Part shown: piece after piece, positions 1 to 9,422 of the stretch
How the letters are laid out: every line of letters starts with the position of its first letter
Numbering within the stretch: position 1 is the stretch's first letter
Assembly: GCF_017495225.1 (NCBI RefSeq)
Contig: NZ_JAFEIG010000017.1
Span: forward strand, 112,646-176,645
Origin: Daejeonella sp.
Lineage (GTDB): Bacteria > Bacteroidota > Bacteroidia > Sphingobacteriales > Sphingobacteriaceae
DNA: 64,000 nt
Direction: 5' to 3'
The notes under the pieces: model-generated
Databases searched by the model: none
Seen by the model: only the letters and a program-made list of their open reading frames with translations
What the model was told of the DNA's origin: nothing
Position numbers and translations under genes: made by a program

Positions 1-660
1 AGTGTTGAAGATCCAATGCGTACAGACAAGTCGTTGCCGATGTTGATTGGTGCCAATGGATTCCCTCTTAATTCAACAACAAAGCAAAAATTATTAGGTA
101 ATACAATGCCTGACTGGGTAGGTGGACTTTCAAATAACTTTACTTATAAGAGATTGACCCTTTCCACACTAATCGATGCACGTTGGGGCTTTGAGAAATT
201 TAACAGATTAGATAACTTTAATTCTGCGTTCGGTATTGCAGATTATACAGCTAATCGTAGATCATTTTACACTTTCCCTGGTAAGCTAGCTGATGGAACA
301 GATAATACTAAATCAGTTTGGTTAAACCAAGGTACAGGTCCGGATGGCGTTAATTACGGTGAAGGTTATTACAGACTTTACCACAGAGTGCTCTCTGAGC
401 CTTTTGTTCAGGATGCATCATGGATACGTTTGCGCTCAGCAAGTATTTCATACTCATTACCATCAAAATGGTTACCCGCAAAGACTATTCGTAATGCGAA
501 TATTTCAGTTACTGGTAATAACTTATTCTTGCGCACTGACTATTACGGACTTGATCCTGAATCAATATCTGCAGATAGCGGAAGCAATGTGGATGGTGCT
601 GCAGGTATGACATACCCAGCTGCAAGGACATTTTTATTTACACTTAATGTTGGATTTTAA
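1..660 (+). CDS. SusC/RagA-type TonB-dependent outer membrane receptor, C-terminal part
   Basis: The reading frame is open from base 1, so the gene starts upstream and only the last 219 residues are visible. They are rich in aromatic and polar residues in alternating beta-barrel strands and end in a strand closing with LNVGF, a phenylalanine-terminated end as expected for BamA-inserted barrels. SusC proteins form the barrel through which glycans or peptides are imported with TonB energy. A SusD-type lipoprotein gene follows after 5 bases, the canonical pairing. The TonB box, plug and carboxypeptidase-like N-terminal domain lie outside the window, so the substrate cannot be judged. Family assignment rests on the barrel end plus the SusD neighbour. 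Confidence 0.9.
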   Translation, partial: SVEDPMRTDKSLPMLIGANGFPLNSTTKQKLLGNTMPDWVGGLSNNFTYKRLTLSTLIDARWGFEKFNRLDNFNSAFGIADYTANRRSFYTFPGKLADGTDNTKSVWLNQGTGPDGVNYGEGYYRLYHRVLSEPFVQDASWIRLRSASISYSLPSKWLPAKTIRNANISVTGNNLFLRTDYYGLDPESISADSGSNVDGAAGMTYPAARTFLFTLNVGF

Positions 661-665
661 AGATT

Positions 666-2117
666 ATGATGATGCATAAAATATATAAATACTCCCTAAT
701 TTTAGTTACTGGAGCTGCATTAACCCTTCAGGGATGCAGTAAAGAATATTTTGATGAGCTAAGCACTAATCCTAATCAGGTTTCTGAAGCTACACTTCCA
801 GCACTATTATCAACTACAACAGCTAAAGCTGGCTTAAATACCTTCACTGTTGGAAGCAATATTGCACCTTATGTTCAATATACAGCAAATCCTGCTGCTT
901 CATCGGCAAGTGACATCTATGAAACAATAGATTTTACTGGCATGTGGGATGCATTATATTTCGCTATGGCGGATGTGAACGAATTGAAGAAGCAAGCGGT
1001 AAAACAAGGCTCAAGTGAATACTTAGGTGTTGCAAATGTATTAATGGCTTATAACCTAATGATGGTTAATAATTTATGGGGTGCGGCTCCATTCTCTGAA
1101 GCTTTTAATGCAAGTAATTTTACTCCTAAATATGATAGCGACCAGGCTTTGCATACCGCTAGCTTGACACTTCTAGATGAAGCTATTACCGAGCTTGGAA
1201 AAACTACTGCAACTATCAAATTAGCTGCTGCAAGTGATTTAATTCATGCTGGTGATCGTACAAAGTGGCTAAAAACTGCACAAGGTTTAAAAGCTAGAAT
1301 TCTAATAAAGACAAGCAAAACAACAACCTTTAATGCTTCTTCAGTTTTAACCGCAGTTGGAAGTTCTTATTCCTCAAATGCGGATGACGCTGGAATGGCT
1401 ACATTTGTTTTGCGTAATAATTGGGCTACTGTATCTAGAAACAATGCTTCTTTAACTTTGGGAGGCTGGTTATCCGAACAGTTTGTTGATCATTTAAATG
1501 GTAAAACATACGGACTTTTCGACCCAAGAATCAAAAAAATTACAGATGTTACCGTTGTTCCGGGAAACCCTAGTTACCCACAATATATAGGAACAGTAAA
1601 TGGCGCTGGAAACAGAACCAATGGATCTTTCAATAATACAACTAAGGATGAAAACTACATTTCGTTTAATTCACCTTGGACAAGCGACACCTCACCTTTG
1701 TTAATTATGACCTTCGCTGAGCTTAAATTTATTGAAGCAGAAGCCGCATTAGCTACAGACCCATCGAGAGCCTATACAGCTTATTTAGCAGGTATTCGTG
1801 CCAATATGGATAAGTTATTAGTCCCAGCAAGCGAACGCGATGCTTACCTAGCTGACGCAAGAGTTGCTGTAGGTGCAGCTAACCTGACAAAAGATCTGAT
1901 TTTTAAGGAAAAGTATGTAGCCACCTACTTAAATCCTGAAGCATTTAATGATGCTCGTAGATATGATTTCAAGTACAAAGACTTTACTTTACCTCAAAAT
2001 GCTGTTCTTTCTACGTTCATAAGAAGAATTGATTATCCTCTTGGCGAACGCAGTAAAAATGGAACAAATGTTCCAGCTGGTGTAGCAAGAACTACTAAAT
2101 TATGGTGGGATCAATAA
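666..2117 (+). CDS. SusD/RagB-family nutrient-binding outer membrane lipoprotein
   Basis: A 483-residue lipoprotein with a signal peptide and lipobox LQGC, giving lipidated Cys24. The mature start CSKEYFDELSTNPN is typical of the SusD-like_2 branch, and conserved helical TPR-like stretches such as FAELKFIEAEAAL near the C-terminus fit it. SusD proteins cap the SusC barrel at the cell surface and bind the oligosaccharide or peptide to be imported. It lies 5 bases after the SusC gene and is followed by a strong hairpin, so the pair probably ends its operon here. Three ATG codons in a row make the exact start uncertain by two residues. No glycoside hydrolase or regulator is nearby to reveal the substrate. 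Confidence 0.93.
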   Translation: MMMHKIYKYSLILVTGAALTLQGCSKEYFDELSTNPNQVSEATLPALLSTTTAKAGLNTFTVGSNIAPYVQYTANPAASSASDIYETIDFTGMWDALYFAMADVNELKKQAVKQGSSEYLGVANVLMAYNLMMVNNLWGAAPFSEAFNASNFTPKYDSDQALHTASLTLLDEAITELGKTTATIKLAAASDLIHAGDRTKWLKTAQGLKARILIKTSKTTTFNASSVLTAVGSSYSSNADDAGMATFVLRNNWATVSRNNASLTLGGWLSEQFVDHLNGKTYGLFDPRIKKITDVTVVPGNPSYPQYIGTVNGAGNRTNGSFNNTTKDENYISFNSPWTSDTSPLLIMTFAELKFIEAEAALATDPSRAYTAYLAGIRANMDKLLVPASERDAYLADARVAVGAANLTKDLIFKEKYVATYLNPEAFNDARRYDFKYKDFTLPQNAVLSTFIRRIDYPLGERSKNGTNVPAGVARTTKLWWDQ

Positions 2118-2136
2118 AGGCGCATTTAAACTAATC

Positions 2137-2164
2137 AAAGCCTCAGCAATAGCTGGGGCTTTTT
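2137..2164 (+). terminator. Rho-independent terminator after the susCD pair
   Basis: An 11-bp stem (2137-2147 with 2152-2162, one G-T wobble) around loop AATA is followed by a run of T. It lies 20 bases after the SusD stop and before the oppositely oriented ispE gene. Confidence 0.85.
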
Positions 2165-2220
2165 AGTTTGAAGAATATTATAAAAATGGGGTATTATTGA
2201 TTTTAATTAAAAAATGATTA

Positions 2221-3024
2221 TCACACTCCATAAAACACCTGATTATCTATTTCAAGATCAGACAATTGTAATTTTTCTTTAAAGATTCCAAATACAGAAG
2301 AGCCACTCCCACTCATGGAGGCAAATAAGGCTCCAGATTGATAAAGCTTTGATTTTATCTCAGCAACAATAGGATATTGATCAAAAACAGATGTCTCAAA
2401 ATCATTTTTAATACATGTTTTCCAATCTTCAATTGGTGAATTAATTAGTTCAACTAAAGAATTTGAAACGGGTTGAGGAATTACTCCTCGATAAGCAGCT
2501 GCTGTAGAAACATGTACTGGAGGCATTATTAAAACGAAAAAGTATTTACTAAGATCTAAAGCTATATTTTGCAATTGATCGCCCTTTGCAAAGGCAATAG
2601 AAGGCTTATTTTGTATAAAGAAGGCACAATCAGATCCCAGCTGTGAGGCATAATTCTCCATTTTAGAAAAATCAAGACCTAATTCAAATTTATCATTCAT
2701 TAATTTGATAAAAAATGAAGCATCTGAAGAACCTCCTCCTAATCCTGCACCAATTGGAATATGCTTATGCAAATGAATATGAACAGGTGGAAGTTTATAA
2801 TCATTAGCTAAAAGATGATAAGCCTTGACGCAAAGATTATCCATTTCGTTACCGGGAATTTCTATACCCGATGAAGAAAAAGCAAGACTATCTGACTCAA
2901 CAACCTCTAGAGCATCCCTAAGGCCAATAGGATAGAAAATAGTTTCTAAATTATGGTAACCATCTTCCCTTTTACTGAGAATATTTAATCCAATGTTTAT
3001 TTTTGCATTTGGGAAGGTAATCAT
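2221..3024 (-). CDS. ispE: 4-diphosphocytidyl-2-C-methyl-D-erythritol kinase
   Basis: A GHMP-family kinase of 267 residues that phosphorylates the 2-hydroxyl of CDP-methylerythritol, the fourth step of the MEP isoprenoid pathway, in the cytoplasm. Visible motifs are the N-terminal substrate segment PNAKINIGL (residues 5-13, with the conserved Lys8), the glycine-rich ATP loop GAGLGGGSSDAS (92-103), SDCAFF with the probable catalytic Asp near 132, and the C-terminal GHMP motif MSGSGSSVFG near 236. Length is close to the family norm of about 280. It stands alone on the minus strand, with a TAnnTTTG box about 40 bases upstream of its start. Confidence 0.95.
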   Translation of the reverse strand: MITFPNAKINIGLNILSKREDGYHNLETIFYPIGLRDALEVVESDSLAFSSSGIEIPGNEMDNLCVKAYHLLANDYKLPPVHIHLHKHIPIGAGLGGGSSDASFFIKLMNDKFELGLDFSKMENYASQLGSDCAFFIQNKPSIAFAKGDQLQNIALDLSKYFFVLIMPPVHVSTAAAYRGVIPQPVSNSLVELINSPIEDWKTCIKNDFETSVFDQYPIVAEIKSKLYQSGALFASMSGSGSSVFGIFKEKLQLSDLEIDNQVFYGV

Positions 3025-3063
3025 ATTCTAAAGATCGCTACTTTTATAAAAAAATTAGACTTG

Positions 3064-3071
3064 CAAAAGTA
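3064..3071 (-). promoter_or_regulatory. Candidate -7 box for ispE
   Basis: On the minus strand this reads TACTTTTG, an exact match to the Bacteroidota -7 consensus TAnnTTTG, 40 bases before the ispE start. No clear -33 TTG is visible at the expected distance. Confidence 0.45.
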
Positions 3072-3148
3072 CATTAATATTTTATTTGCTGATATTTGAT
3101 TTTTAGCAATAAAAACTAAACAAAAGAATCTAACACCTATCATCATAC

Positions 3149-3943
3149 ATGAAACAATACCTTGATCTGATGCAGCATGTTCTGCAAAATGGAACTCAAA
3201 AACATGATCGTACCGGCACGGGCACCATTAGTGTTTTTGGTTATCAGATGCGCTTTAATTTACAAGAAGGCTTCCCATTAGTAACAACTAAGAAAGTCCA
3301 CCTAAGATCCATTATACATGAATTAATCTGGTTTTTAAAGGGAGAAACTAATATTGCCTATCTCAAAGAGAATGGAGTAAGTATTTGGGATGAATGGGCA
3401 GATGAAAAAGGAGAACTCGGACCGGTTTATGGTTCGCAATGGAGATCATGGCCAACACCAAATGGAGGTCATATTGATCAGATTAGTCAGGTTATTAATC
3501 AAATAAAATCGAATCCTGACTCTAGAAGATTAATTGTATCCGCATGGAATGTGGCGGAGATTGAAAATATGGCACTTCCCCCATGTCATAGTTTTTTTCA
3601 GTTTTATGTTGCAGAGGGGAAATTAAGCTGTCAACTTTATCAAAGAAGTGCAGATATCTTTTTAGGAGTTCCATTTAATATTGCTTCCTACGCCCTACTA
3701 ACCATGATGGTTGCCCAAGTTTGTAATCTCCAACTAGGCGATTTCATTCATACATTGGGGGATGCGCATCTATACAATAATCACCTCGATCAAACAAAAC
3801 TTCAATTAAGCCGTGATTGCCGTCCAATGCCACAAATGAAATTAAATCCAGATGTAAAAAATATTTTCGATTTTAAATTTGAAGATTTCATTCTTGAAAA
3901 TTATGATCCTCATCCACACATTAAAGGCGCTGTAGCCATATAA
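3149..3943 (+). CDS. thyA: Thymidylate synthase
   Basis: Converts dUMP to dTMP using methylene-tetrahydrofolate, which becomes dihydrofolate. At 264 residues it has the same length as the E. coli enzyme and no lineage-specific insert. The catalytic Cys146 sits in [10 protein letters not shown]. The dUMP phosphate-binding arginines (DRTGTGT at 20-26, [10 protein letters not shown] near 125) and the C-terminal [11 protein letters not shown] that closes on the folate are all present. The dihydrofolate reductase gene begins 3 bases after its stop, so the two enzymes of the thymidylate cycle are co-transcribed and probably translationally coupled. Confidence 0.98.
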   Translation: MKQYLDLMQHVLQNGTQKHDRTGTGTISVFGYQMRFNLQEGFPLVTTKKVHLRSIIHELIWFLKGETNIAYLKENGVSIWDEWADEKGELGPVYGSQWRSWPTPNGGHIDQISQVINQIKSNPDSRRLIVSAWNVAEIENMALPPCHSFFQFYVAEGKLSCQLYQRSADIFLGVPFNIASYALLTMMVAQVCNLQLGDFIHTLGDAHLYNNHLDQTKLQLSRDCRPMPQMKLNPDVKNIFDFKFEDFILENYDPHPHIKGAVAI

Positions 3944-3946
3944 AAC

Positions 3947-4432
3947 ATGAAAATAAGCCTAATAGTAGCTGTAGATGAAAAGAATGGAATTGGAAAGAAC
4001 AATCAATTGCCTTGGCACCTACCTGCCGATTTACAGCATTTTAAGAAGATAACTACAGGCTTTCCTATAGTAATGGGAAGAAAAACTTTCGATTCTATTG
4101 GAAAAGCACTCCCCAACAGAAGAAATATTGTGATTAGCCGCCAAAAAGACCTTGAAATTAATGGTGTTGAGGTCTGCGATTCACTTAAAAGCGCAATTTC
4201 ATTGTGTAAAGATGAACAAGAAATATTTATTATTGGTGGTGCTCAAATATTTGAACAATCATTAGATATAGCTAACACACTTTATTTAACAGTTATTCAA
4301 AATAATTTTTTTGCGGATACCTTCTTCCCCGAAATAGACAAAAAACTATGGAAGGAAAGCTCAAATGAGCCTCATGAACCCGACGAAAAGAACATTTATT
4401 ACTATAATTTTAAAAAATATGATAAGATTTAG
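3947..4432 (+). CDS. folA: Dihydrofolate reductase
   Basis: Regenerates tetrahydrofolate from the dihydrofolate produced by ThyA, using NADPH. This 161-residue protein shows the N-terminal strand MKISLIVAVDEKNGIGKNNQ, the substrate-binding LPWHLPADLQ with the conserved acid at Asp28 (E. coli Asp27), the NADPH-binding MGRKTFDSIGKALP and the glycine pair IIGGAQIF. It starts 3 bases after thyA. The length is normal for a chromosomal, trimethoprim-sensitive-type DHFR. Nothing suggests a resistance variant, though that cannot be judged reliably by eye. Confidence 0.97.
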   Translation: MKISLIVAVDEKNGIGKNNQLPWHLPADLQHFKKITTGFPIVMGRKTFDSIGKALPNRRNIVISRQKDLEINGVEVCDSLKSAISLCKDEQEIFIIGGAQIFEQSLDIANTLYLTVIQNNFFADTFFPEIDKKLWKESSNEPHEPDEKNIYYYNFKKYDKI

Positions 4433-4485
4433 CATATCTTTTCATTTCTCTACTAAAGAACTATTCCAAAAAACAAAAATTTAAT

Positions 4486-4493
4486 TAGCTTTG
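4486..4493 (+). promoter_or_regulatory. Candidate -7 box for secDF
   Basis: TAGCTTTG matches TAnnTTTG exactly and lies 52 bases before the secDF start, in the gap after folA. No convincing -33 element is seen. Confidence 0.4.
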
Positions 4494-4545
4494 GCGTCTT
4501 AACCAAAATAGGCTTAAATCAACATTAACAGACAATTAAAATAAA

Positions 4546-7494
4546 ATGCAAGGTAAAGGATTAATAAAATTCGCAGCAATAGCGCTCACAATCGCGTGTT
4601 TGTATTCACTTTCGTTCACATGGATAGCGAATAAAGTTGAAAAAGAAGCCAAGGAGTTTTCAAAAGGAGATGTTACAAAAGAAAAGAGTTATCTTGATTC
4701 TGTAGCCTCTGTACCGGTGTTTGGTAGCTTAGATTACATCACATACCAATACGCTAAAGAACGTGAAATTCCTCTAGGGCTCGACTTAAAAGGCGGTATG
4801 AATGTTACCATGGAAATTTCATTAAGTGAAATGGTACGTAACCTAGCCAACAACAGCACAGATGCAAATTTCAATGCAGCAATTAAAAACGCTGAAAAAG
4901 CAACAGCTGAAGGTGATAAAGATTTTATCTCTGCTTTTGGTAGAGAATATGAAAAGCTTAGTCCCAATTCAAGACTTGCAACTATTTTTGCAACTAAAGA
5001 GAATTCAGCTAATTTAAAGATTGATGCTGATAATAAAGCGGTTTTAGATTTCTTAAGAAAAGCTGCTGATGGAGCAATTGATCTTTCATTCAATATCCTA
5101 CGTACTCGTATCGATAAATTTGGTGTAACTTCACCTAATATCCAGAAACAACAAGGTACTAACCGAATTTTAATCGAATTACCTGGGGTTACTGATCCTG
5201 ACCGTGTTCGTAAATTATTACAAGGTTCTGCAAAACTTGAGTTTTGGGAGACTTACGACAATTCAGAAATATTCGGTTTACTTCAAAATGTAAACAGCAT
5301 TTTAGCGAGTTCAGTAAAATCTACTGATACAACAAAAACTACTGCGGCTCAAGATACTTCAAAGAGTAAACTTGCTGCATTAGGTAAAAAAGATAGTAAT
5401 GCTACAGATAGCGCAGCAATAAAAAGTAAATTACAAGCTGAACAAGCAAAACAAAATCCTTTGTTTGCCTTGTTAAATCCTGCAACTTTCCAAGGACAAG
5501 ATGGTCAGACAAACTTACAGCCTGGACCTGTAGTTGGATATGCTGCCTTAAAAGATACTGCAAAAATCAATTCATATTTTTCATCTACAGCTGTTAGAGC
5601 CGTTATCCCACAGAACATAAAATTATATTGGGGAGTAAAAGCAATTTCTGAAGAAAGTAAAGTATTTGAACTTTATGCATTAAAAACTAGCAATTTAGCT
5701 GGCGGTCCTGCATTAGAAGGCGATGTAATTTCTGATGCTCGTTCTGATTATGATCAGCGTGGGAATCCAGAAGTTGTGATGGTAATGAACGCTGATGGAG
5801 CACGTTCATGGCGTACAATTACTGCAGCAGCATCTGCCAATGCAAGTAATAAAAGAAGTATAGCTATTGTTTTAGATAATCTTGTTTACTCTGCTCCTAC
5901 CGTTCAGGGCGAAATTCCAAATGGTATTTCATCAATTAGCGGAAGTTTCAAAATTGAAGATACTCAGGATCTTGCCAATGTATTAAAAGCAGGTAGATTA
6001 CCAGCTCCAGCTAAAATTGTAAGTGATTATGTAGTTGGTCCATCATTAGGAGCAGCTTCAATCTCTGCAGGTTTATTATCAACGATAGCAGGTATTATCT
6101 TCATCCTCATTTTCATGGGAATGTATTACAGCACTGCAGGATGGGTAGCAAATATTGCATTAATCGTTAACTTATTCTTCCTAATGGGTGTTCTAGCATC
6201 TTTAGGTGCTGTTTTAACTTTACCAGGTATCGCAGGTATCGTGCTTTCATTAGGTATGTCGGTTGATGCAAACGTCCTAATTTATGAACGGATTCGAGAA
6301 GAAATAGCTGAAGGCAAATCCATTAGATTAGCCATCACTGAAGGTTTCAGAAAAGCTATGCCATCGATTCTTGACTCAAACATCACCACATTCTTAACTG
6401 GTGTGATTTTGTATATTTTCGGTCAAGGTCCGATAGTAGGTTTCGCAACCACCTTAATGATCGGTATCGTAACCTCACTTTTCGCAGCTATTTTTATCTC
6501 ACGCTTAGTATTCGAATGGTTACTTGATGGAAAGAAATCTATTGGTTTCTCAATCAAAGCGACTCAAAATCTATTTAAAGATTCTAAATTCGACTTCATC
6601 ACTGGCCGTAAGCGTTTCTATTTCTTATCAGCTGCCATCATTGTTGCTGGTATTATTTCTGCATTCACCCAAGGATTCAGCCTAGGTGTAGATTTCCAAG
6701 GTGGTAGAGCTTATTTTGTTGCTTTTGAAAAACCTGTAGAAGTTGAAAATGTACGTTCAATCTTAGTTGATGAATTTGGTACAGCCGTAGAAGTAAAAAC
6801 ATTTGGTTCATCAAATCAAGTTAAAATCACTACTGCTTATCTTATCAACGATAATTCTGATCAGGCTAATGATCAGGTTAATGAGAAATTAGCTGCTGGT
6901 TTGAAAAAAATTAGTCCTAATTATGAGATTAAAGATTCACAAAAAGTAACTCCTACCATAGCTGATGACATTAAAACTTCAGCTATTTGGGCAGTAATTT
7001 TCTCAATCTTAGTAATCTTCTTATACATTTTGGTACGATTTAGAAGAATGGCATTTGGTTTTGCAGCAATTCTTGCACTTGTTCATGATGTGCTTGTTTT
7101 ACTTGCAATATTCACCATATTCAATGGTTGGTTACCGTTCTCTTTAGATATCGACCAAGCCTTTGTTGCAGCGATTCTAACAGTAATGGGTTACTCAATC
7201 AACGATACAGTAGTTGTATTTGACCGTGTTCGTGAATATATTGGTCAGCACCACTCTAAAAACGAAGATCTACCATCTGTTATTAATAATGCACTAAACA
7301 GCACTTTAAGTAGAACAGTGATCACCGGTATCTGTACCATTGCGGTACTTCTTATCATCTTCATCTTTGGTGGTGAGATATTAAGAGGTTTCTCTTTTGC
7401 GATGCTAATCGGTGTTATCTTCGGAACTTATTCATCTTTATTCGTAGCAACACCATTTGTTGTTGAATTCATTAAAGAAAAAGAAAAAGTTTAA
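4546..7494 (+). CDS. secDF: Fused protein translocase subunit SecDF
   Basis: SecD and SecF are joined in one 982-residue inner membrane protein, the usual arrangement in Bacteroidota. SecDF uses the proton gradient to pull secreted proteins through SecYEG from the periplasmic side. The SecD half has an N-terminal membrane segment, the motif GLDLKGGMN (about residues 77-85), a long periplasmic region with an Ala/Lys/Thr-rich linker near 255-300 and a first block of five C-terminal helices (about 500-660). The SecF half begins near 680 with another helix, repeats the motif as GVDFQGGRA and ends in a second helix block. A strong terminator follows. yajC, encoding the accessory subunit, lies separately at 23615-23905. 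Confidence 0.97.
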   Translation: MQGKGLIKFAAIALTIACLYSLSFTWIANKVEKEAKEFSKGDVTKEKSYLDSVASVPVFGSLDYITYQYAKEREIPLGLDLKGGMNVTMEISLSEMVRNLANNSTDANFNAAIKNAEKATAEGDKDFISAFGREYEKLSPNSRLATIFATKENSANLKIDADNKAVLDFLRKAADGAIDLSFNILRTRIDKFGVTSPNIQKQQGTNRILIELPGVTDPDRVRKLLQGSAKLEFWETYDNSEIFGLLQNVNSILASSVKSTDTTKTTAAQDTSKSKLAALGKKDSNATDSAAIKSKLQAEQAKQNPLFALLNPATFQGQDGQTNLQPGPVVGYAALKDTAKINSYFSSTAVRAVIPQNIKLYWGVKAISEESKVFELYALKTSNLAGGPALEGDVISDARSDYDQRGNPEVVMVMNADGARSWRTITAAASANASNKRSIAIVLDNLVYSAPTVQGEIPNGISSISGSFKIEDTQDLANVLKAGRLPAPAKIVSDYVVGPSLGAASISAGLLSTIAGIIFILIFMGMYYSTAGWVANIALIVNLFFLMGVLASLGAVLTLPGIAGIVLSLGMSVDANVLIYERIREEIAEGKSIRLAITEGFRKAMPSILDSNITTFLTGVILYIFGQGPIVGFATTLMIGIVTSLFAAIFISRLVFEWLLDGKKSIGFSIKATQNLFKDSKFDFITGRKRFYFLSAAIIVAGIISAFTQGFSLGVDFQGGRAYFVAFEKPVEVENVRSILVDEFGTAVEVKTFGSSNQVKITTAYLINDNSDQANDQVNEKLAAGLKKISPNYEIKDSQKVTPTIADDIKTSAIWAVIFSILVIFLYILVRFRRMAFGFAAILALVHDVLVLLAIFTIFNGWLPFSLDIDQAFVAAILTVMGYSINDTVVVFDRVREYIGQHHSKNEDLPSVINNALNSTLSRTVITGICTIAVLLIIFIFGGEILRGFSFAMLIGVIFGTYSSLFVATPFVVEFIKEKEKV

Positions 7495-7508
7495 TTACCA
7501 ATTTCATC

Positions 7509-7550
7509 AAAACAAAAAAGCATCCGCAAAAACGGATGCTTTTTTGTTTT
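7509..7550 (+). terminator. Strong terminator after secDF
   Basis: A perfect 18-bp stem (7509-7526 with 7533-7550) with a 6-base loop has a GC-rich core GCATCCG and flanking A/T tracts. It separates secDF from the MarR gene. Confidence 0.92.
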
Positions 7551-7591
7551 ATAACAATTTTATATAGATATTTGTTGTACTAACAATAAGT

Positions 7592-8035
7592 ATGGCAACA
7601 GAAAAATTTAGCACCTATTCTTATTTGCTGGATCGTACGGCAAGAAAGGTTAAGCAATATGCTCAGCGTCGTTTTAATGCGGAAAATTACGATATCACAG
7701 TTGATCAATGGTTAATTTTAAAGAACCTGAACAACGAAAACGACCTAAATCAGAGTCAGTTAGCAGAAATAACTGGCAAGGACCACCCTACATTAACGAG
7801 AATCATTGATCTTTTATGCCGAAAGGGACTTACAGAGCGAAAAATACATCCATTAGACAGACGATCATTTCATATTCATCTTACCGAGTTAGGAAGGAAT
7901 CGCGTTGTTGAATGGAGTCCTAAAATGTCTGAAATACGTATGAAAGCATGGGAAAACCTTTCCGAGGATGATTATTTAAATCTAAAAAGAATTCTGAACA
8001 CCATTTATGCTAATCTGGATAATGAAAGTGAATAA
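7592..8035 (+). CDS. MarR-family transcriptional regulator
   Basis: A 147-residue winged-helix regulator. The helix-turn-helix region LNQSQLAEITGKDHPTLTRI (about residues 51-70) is followed by the wing KGLTERKIHPLDRRSFHIHLT, with the family signature DRR. Flanking helices would form the dimer interface. MarR proteins bind palindromes near their own promoters and usually release DNA on binding small phenolic or oxidised ligands. It lies 26 bases upstream of a ferredoxin-NADP reductase gene in the same direction, so it may control the FNR-ferredoxin-NDH-2 group that follows. That target is inferred from position only. Confidence 0.9.
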   Translation: MATEKFSTYSYLLDRTARKVKQYAQRRFNAENYDITVDQWLILKNLNNENDLNQSQLAEITGKDHPTLTRIIDLLCRKGLTERKIHPLDRRSFHIHLTELGRNRVVEWSPKMSEIRMKAWENLSEDDYLNLKRILNTIYANLDNESE

Positions 8036-8061
8036 TTTATCTAAACCAAGAAATAAATAAA

Positions 8062-9066
8062 ATGATATCAACAGACCTTTGCATAATTGGAGCTGGCCCA
8101 GTCGGACTTTTCGCTGTATTTGAAGCAGGTTTACTCAAGATGAGATGCCACCTGATAGATACATTACCGCAAGTTGGTGGCCAATTATCAGAAATATACC
8201 CTCAAAAACCCATTTACGACATACCGGGATATCCTGAAATTAAGGCTCAAGAGCTTGTTGAAAGATTGAAGGAGCAAATTGCACCATTTAATCCTGGATT
8301 TACTTTAGGAGAACGAGTTGAAAAGTTAGAGAAACAAGCTGATGGTTCAATTATTGTAGAAACTAATGATGGCACTAAGGTGCATTGTCAAGTTGTTGTA
8401 ATTGCTGGCGGATTAGGATGCTTTGAGCCACGCAAACCAGAAATAAAGGGGCTTCTTGATTTTGAGGGTAAAGGAGTAGAATATATGGTTAAAAATCCTG
8501 AACATTTTCGGAATAAACGAGTGGTTTTAGCTGGAGGAGGTGATTCAGCACTCGATTGGACTATTTTCCTAGCAGATATTGCTGCTAAAGTAAGTTTAAT
8601 CCATCGTGGTGATACATTTCGTGGAGCACCCGACTCAGCCGAGAAAGTCCATGAATTGGCAAGTACCGGCAAAATCGATTTAATATTACAATCTAACCTC
8701 TTGAGTGTTTCAGGAGATAAGCATCTTCAAGAAGTCCGTTTTATTGGTAGAGACCAAGTCGAAAAAACAATTGAAGCCGATTATTTAATTCCGCTTTTTG
8801 GCTTAAGTCCCAAATTAGGTCCTATAGCCGAATGGGGATTAAATATTGAAAAATCTGCTATTGAAGTAAATACTTTTGATTACTCAAGCAATATAGAGCG
8901 AATTTATGCTATTGGTGATATCAATACCTATCCAGGTAAGCTAAAACTCATTTTATGCGGTTTTCATGAGTCTGCTTTGATGGTTCAGAGTGCTTTTAAA
9001 TACGTGTACCCTGATCAAAAACTAAGTTTTAAATACACTACCGTTTACGGCGTAAACTCATTTTAA
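8062..9066 (+). CDS. Thioredoxin-reductase-like ferredoxin--NADP(+) reductase
   Basis: A 334-residue FAD flavoprotein of the type-2 (Bacillus YumC-like) FNR family, which exchanges electrons between NADPH and ferredoxin. The N-terminal FAD-binding loop is IIGAGPVGLFA. The segment GGQLSEIYPQKPIYDIPGYP is characteristic of this family, and the CxxC of true thioredoxin reductases is absent. A second dinucleotide fold shows AGGGDSALDW, and AIGDI closes the FAD site. A [2Fe-2S] ferredoxin gene starts 1 base after its stop and is the likely redox partner. A MarR regulator precedes it. Confidence 0.92.
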   Translation: MISTDLCIIGAGPVGLFAVFEAGLLKMRCHLIDTLPQVGGQLSEIYPQKPIYDIPGYPEIKAQELVERLKEQIAPFNPGFTLGERVEKLEKQADGSIIVETNDGTKVHCQVVVIAGGLGCFEPRKPEIKGLLDFEGKGVEYMVKNPEHFRNKRVVLAGGGDSALDWTIFLADIAAKVSLIHRGDTFRGAPDSAEKVHELASTGKIDLILQSNLLSVSGDKHLQEVRFIGRDQVEKTIEADYLIPLFGLSPKLGPIAEWGLNIEKSAIEVNTFDYSSNIERIYAIGDINTYPGKLKLILCGFHESALMVQSAFKYVYPDQKLSFKYTTVYGVNSF

Positions 9067-9067
9067 A

Positions 9068-9388
9068 ATGATCAATATAACAATTGAAGATAGAAATGGA
9101 GAGCAGCAAGATGTTGAAATTCCTGAAGAGATAAGCTTAAGTCTGATGGAGGTTTTAAGAGCCTCAGGATACAATATTTTGGCAACCTGTGGCGGAATGG
9201 CATTATGCGCAACTTGCCATGTACAAGTGTTAAAAGGTTTAGAAAAGCTACCTGAAGCTGGAAATGACGAAATGGATATGCTAGATACCCTACCCGATGC
9301 AAATTTCGATAGTAGATTGGCTTGCCAAATCCGTATGACTGAAAGGCTAAATGGCATGATTTTTAAGATTAAAGGAGATGAACAATAA
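9068..9388 (+). CDS. [2Fe-2S] ferredoxin (adrenodoxin type)
   Basis: A 106-residue soluble electron carrier. The cluster ligands are Cys41, Cys47, Cys50 (CGGMALCATC) and Cys86 (ACQIR), the spacing of adrenodoxin/ISC-type ferredoxins, not plant-type. The acidic stretch NDEMDMLD (66-73) is the usual docking surface for the reductase. It begins 1 base after the FNR gene, so the two are surely co-translated and probably form a working pair. Possible electron acceptors include iron-sulfur assembly, P450s and desaturases, none of which is adjacent. Confidence 0.95.
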   Translation: MINITIEDRNGEQQDVEIPEEISLSLMEVLRASGYNILATCGGMALCATCHVQVLKGLEKLPEAGNDEMDMLDTLPDANFDSRLACQIRMTERLNGMIFKIKGDEQ

Positions 9389-9422
9389 TAATTTTCCTTC
9401 ATGATCTTAAAAATCAAACAAA